From Methylococcales bacterium (lineage in GTDB: Bacteria > Pseudomonadota > Gammaproteobacteria > Methylococcales > Methylomonadaceae): a DNA stretch of 64,000 nt. The translations under genes and the position numbers were made by a program. Below the pieces are notes generated by a model, which saw only the letters and a program-made list of their open reading frames with translations, was not told where the DNA came from and did not search any database. Numbering within the stretch: position 1 is the stretch's first letter; each line of letters starts with the position of its first letter. The stretch lies in the NCBI GenBank assembly GCA_030654015.1, contig JAURYI010000073.1, positions 48,677 to 112,676 on the forward strand, read 5' to 3'. This document shows, piece by piece, positions 62,627 through 64,000 of this stretch.

Positions 62627-63913
62627 ATGCTAGTACACCTTAAAACCTTAGGCTGCCGCCTTAATGAAGCCGAATTGGAAACATGGGCGCAAGCCTTTCA
62701 AACATCAGGGCATTCCATCACCCAACAAGCCGAAACCGCTGATCTGATTGTGCTGAATTCCTGCGCCGTCACAGGCGATGCGGCACGCAAATCGCGCCAG
62801 TTAATCCGCCGTATTCACCGCGATAATCCACAGGCTAAATTAGTGGTCAGCGGCTGTTATGCCACGTTGAATCAACAGGAAGCTGAGTCGTTATTAGGCG
62901 TGGATTTAGTGGTCAGCAACAAAGACAAAGATTCGCTGGTCGAAAAAGCCATGACTGATCTGAACATGAACACCATGCCCGCCATGTCTACCGAACCTGC
63001 GGAAATTTCACTGTTTACCCGTGGCAGACAACGCGCGTTTGTTAAAGTCCAAGACGGTTGCCGTTACCGTTGTACGTTCTGCATCGTCACCGTCGCACGC
63101 GGCGATGAAGTCAGTCGCCCTGTGCAGGCAGTGATTGAGGAAATCAACGCGCTACACGCGCAAGGTATCCATGAAGTTATTTTAACAGGCGTACATTTAG
63201 GCGGCTACGGCAGTGATTTGGGTAATAACTTATCGGACTTGATTAAAGCCATTCTTGCCCACACCGCTATTCCCCGTTTACGTTTAGGCTCGTTAGAACC
63301 GTGGGAATTACCCGCTGATTTTTTCCAGTTGTTTGATAATCCGCGTTTGATGCCGCATCTGCATTTACCGTTACAAAGCGGCTCTGATACCGTGTTACGA
63401 CGTATGGCGCGCCGCTGTAAAACCGAGGAATTTACCGCTATCGTCGCGCAACTACGCGCTAAAATCCCGCATTTTAATATCACCACCGATATTATTGTCG
63501 GCTTTCCTGCGGAGAGTGAACAAGAATGGCAGGACAGTTTTGCTACTGTACAACGCATCGGTTTCGGGCATATTCATATCTTCACTTATTCACGACGTGA
63601 AGGCACAAAAGCGGCTACCCTACCCGAGCAAATTCATAACGACATTAAAAAACAGCGTAGCCAACAACTGCATGAATTAGCCGAAACCATGAAACAACAG
63701 TTTTGTGTCGCTAATATCGGCAATGAATTTCCTGTGTTATGGGAAGGCTATAAAGAACCGCTAGCGAATGGTAAACAGCGCGTATTCGGTTACACGCCCA
63801 ATTATTTGCGCGTGGCGTGTGAGTTAGATGCTGATGTAATTGTTGAAAATCAGACGATTAATACTCGTTTGATAGCGGTGCAAGATGGGTTTATTGTTGG
63901 TGAATTGGTTTAA
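62627..63913 (+). CDS. mtaB: tRNA t6A37 methylthiotransferase MtaB
   Basis: 428 residues. N-terminal UPF0004 domain with auxiliary cluster ligands Cys10, Cys46 and Cys77 (LGCRLNEAE, NSCAVTGDA, SGCYATL), the radical SAM motif Cys145, Cys149, Cys152 (DGCRYRCTFCIV) and a C-terminal TRAM-like part. LGCRLN and VARG.E-type features place it with MtaB (YqeV) rather than MiaB or RimO. It makes ms2t6A37 in ANN-decoding tRNAs. Divergent from dnaB across 180 bp in which I see no other feature. Confidence 0.88.
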   Translation: MLVHLKTLGCRLNEAELETWAQAFQTSGHSITQQAETADLIVLNSCAVTGDAARKSRQLIRRIHRDNPQAKLVVSGCYATLNQQEAESLLGVDLVVSNKDKDSLVEKAMTDLNMNTMPAMSTEPAEISLFTRGRQRAFVKVQDGCRYRCTFCIVTVARGDEVSRPVQAVIEEINALHAQGIHEVILTGVHLGGYGSDLGNNLSDLIKAILAHTAIPRLRLGSLEPWELPADFFQLFDNPRLMPHLHLPLQSGSDTVLRRMARRCKTEEFTAIVAQLRAKIPHFNITTDIIVGFPAESEQEWQDSFATVQRIGFGHIHIFTYSRREGTKAATLPEQIHNDIKKQRSQQLHELAETMKQQFCVANIGNEFPVLWEGYKEPLANGKQRVFGYTPNYLRVACELDADVIVENQTINTRLIAVQDGFIVGELV

Positions 63914-63969
63914 ATAAAAGTTGGCAGGGTGTAAGTCACTGCCATTAAGTTAAGGATTTTTACAAAATT

Positions 63970-64000
63970 GTGGGAGTGGCTTTAGCCACGATGATCGTGG
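63970..64000. repeat. REP-like sequence cut by the window end
   Basis: A palindrome GTGGCTTTAGCCAC (63976-63989) within tgtgggagtggctttagcc, followed by atgatcgtgg, runs off the window. The form (gtgggagYggcttYagccRcga) is a common dispersed REP type. Partial, so extent unknown. Confidence 0.5.

Noticed and set aside
1..64000. CRISPR arrays, tRNA and rRNA genes
   Set aside because: I saw no regularly spaced direct repeats and no cloverleaf or rRNA landmark in the gene-free stretches.

Overview
The window is a stretch of gammaproteobacterial chromosome. Support comes from the gene content and order: kdsD-kdsC-lptC-lptA-lptB-rpoN-hpf-rapZ, lgt-thyA, pilS-pilR, rluC-HAD-sppA, trpD-trpC, carA and carB, an FNR with the classical cysteine set, and the Na+-NQR factor nqrM. 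There is no rRNA or tRNA to fix the genus. Methylococcales or Thiotrichales-type free-living aquatic bacteria would fit (dispersed palindromic mini-repeats, NQR, many two-component systems), but that is a guess.

Layout. 1-3.7 kb: an Asp-box lipoprotein cut by the window edge, a SUMF1-fold secreted protein, two small secreted helical paralogues and a small membrane-anchored protein. 3.7-8.9 kb: pilR-pilS and sucC-sucD. 8.9-14.7 kb: methyltransferase, DedA protein, lgt-thyA, nadE, a small membrane protein and a beta-carbonic anhydrase. 14.8-18.2 kb: a frameshifted TetR regulator, a PhoPQ-like two-component pair and two tandem 89-residue secreted proteins. 18.3-24 kb: a complete RND efflux system (outer-membrane factor, pump, adaptor). 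24.1-26.7 kb: sppA, HAD phosphatase, rluC. 26.7-31.7 kb: accessory zone with two zinc-ribbon paralogues that share a head and differ in their tails, an orphan gene, a HicB-like gene between two 86-bp mini-elements, and a Uma2 nuclease. 31.7-35.7 kb: trpD-trpC, sbcB, a CBS protein, nqrM. 35.9-37.4 kb: small secreted proteins, a perfect FNR box and fnr.

37.4-45.9 kb is the most unusual part. A toxin-antitoxin-SecB-like chaperone operon lies downstream of carB. The carA and carB genes, normally adjacent, are separated by an AT-rich co-directional three-gene operon (dual-OB protein, DUF488 protein, SLOG-like/DUF4326 protein) plus a small ORF and a 79-bp palindromic element. I regard this three-gene operon as the best candidate for an undescribed, probably nucleotide- or nucleic-acid-centred system.

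46-50.3 kb: a creD-M23 peptidase-creB-creC-like envelope-stress operon. 50.5-52.5 kb: a type II restriction-modification locus whose HaeII-like endonuclease is split by a one-base frameshift while the C5 methylase is intact. 52.8-58.9 kb: the LPS transport/rpoN/rapZ operon, with a 100-bp repeat in the place where ptsN usually sits. 58.9-64 kb: alr, dnaB carrying a 347-residue intein with a LAGLIDADG endonuclease inside the P-loop, and mtaB.

Reading limits: family assignments rest on motifs and remembered family patterns, not on searches. Two frameshifts (TetR, HaeII-like) could be sequence errors.
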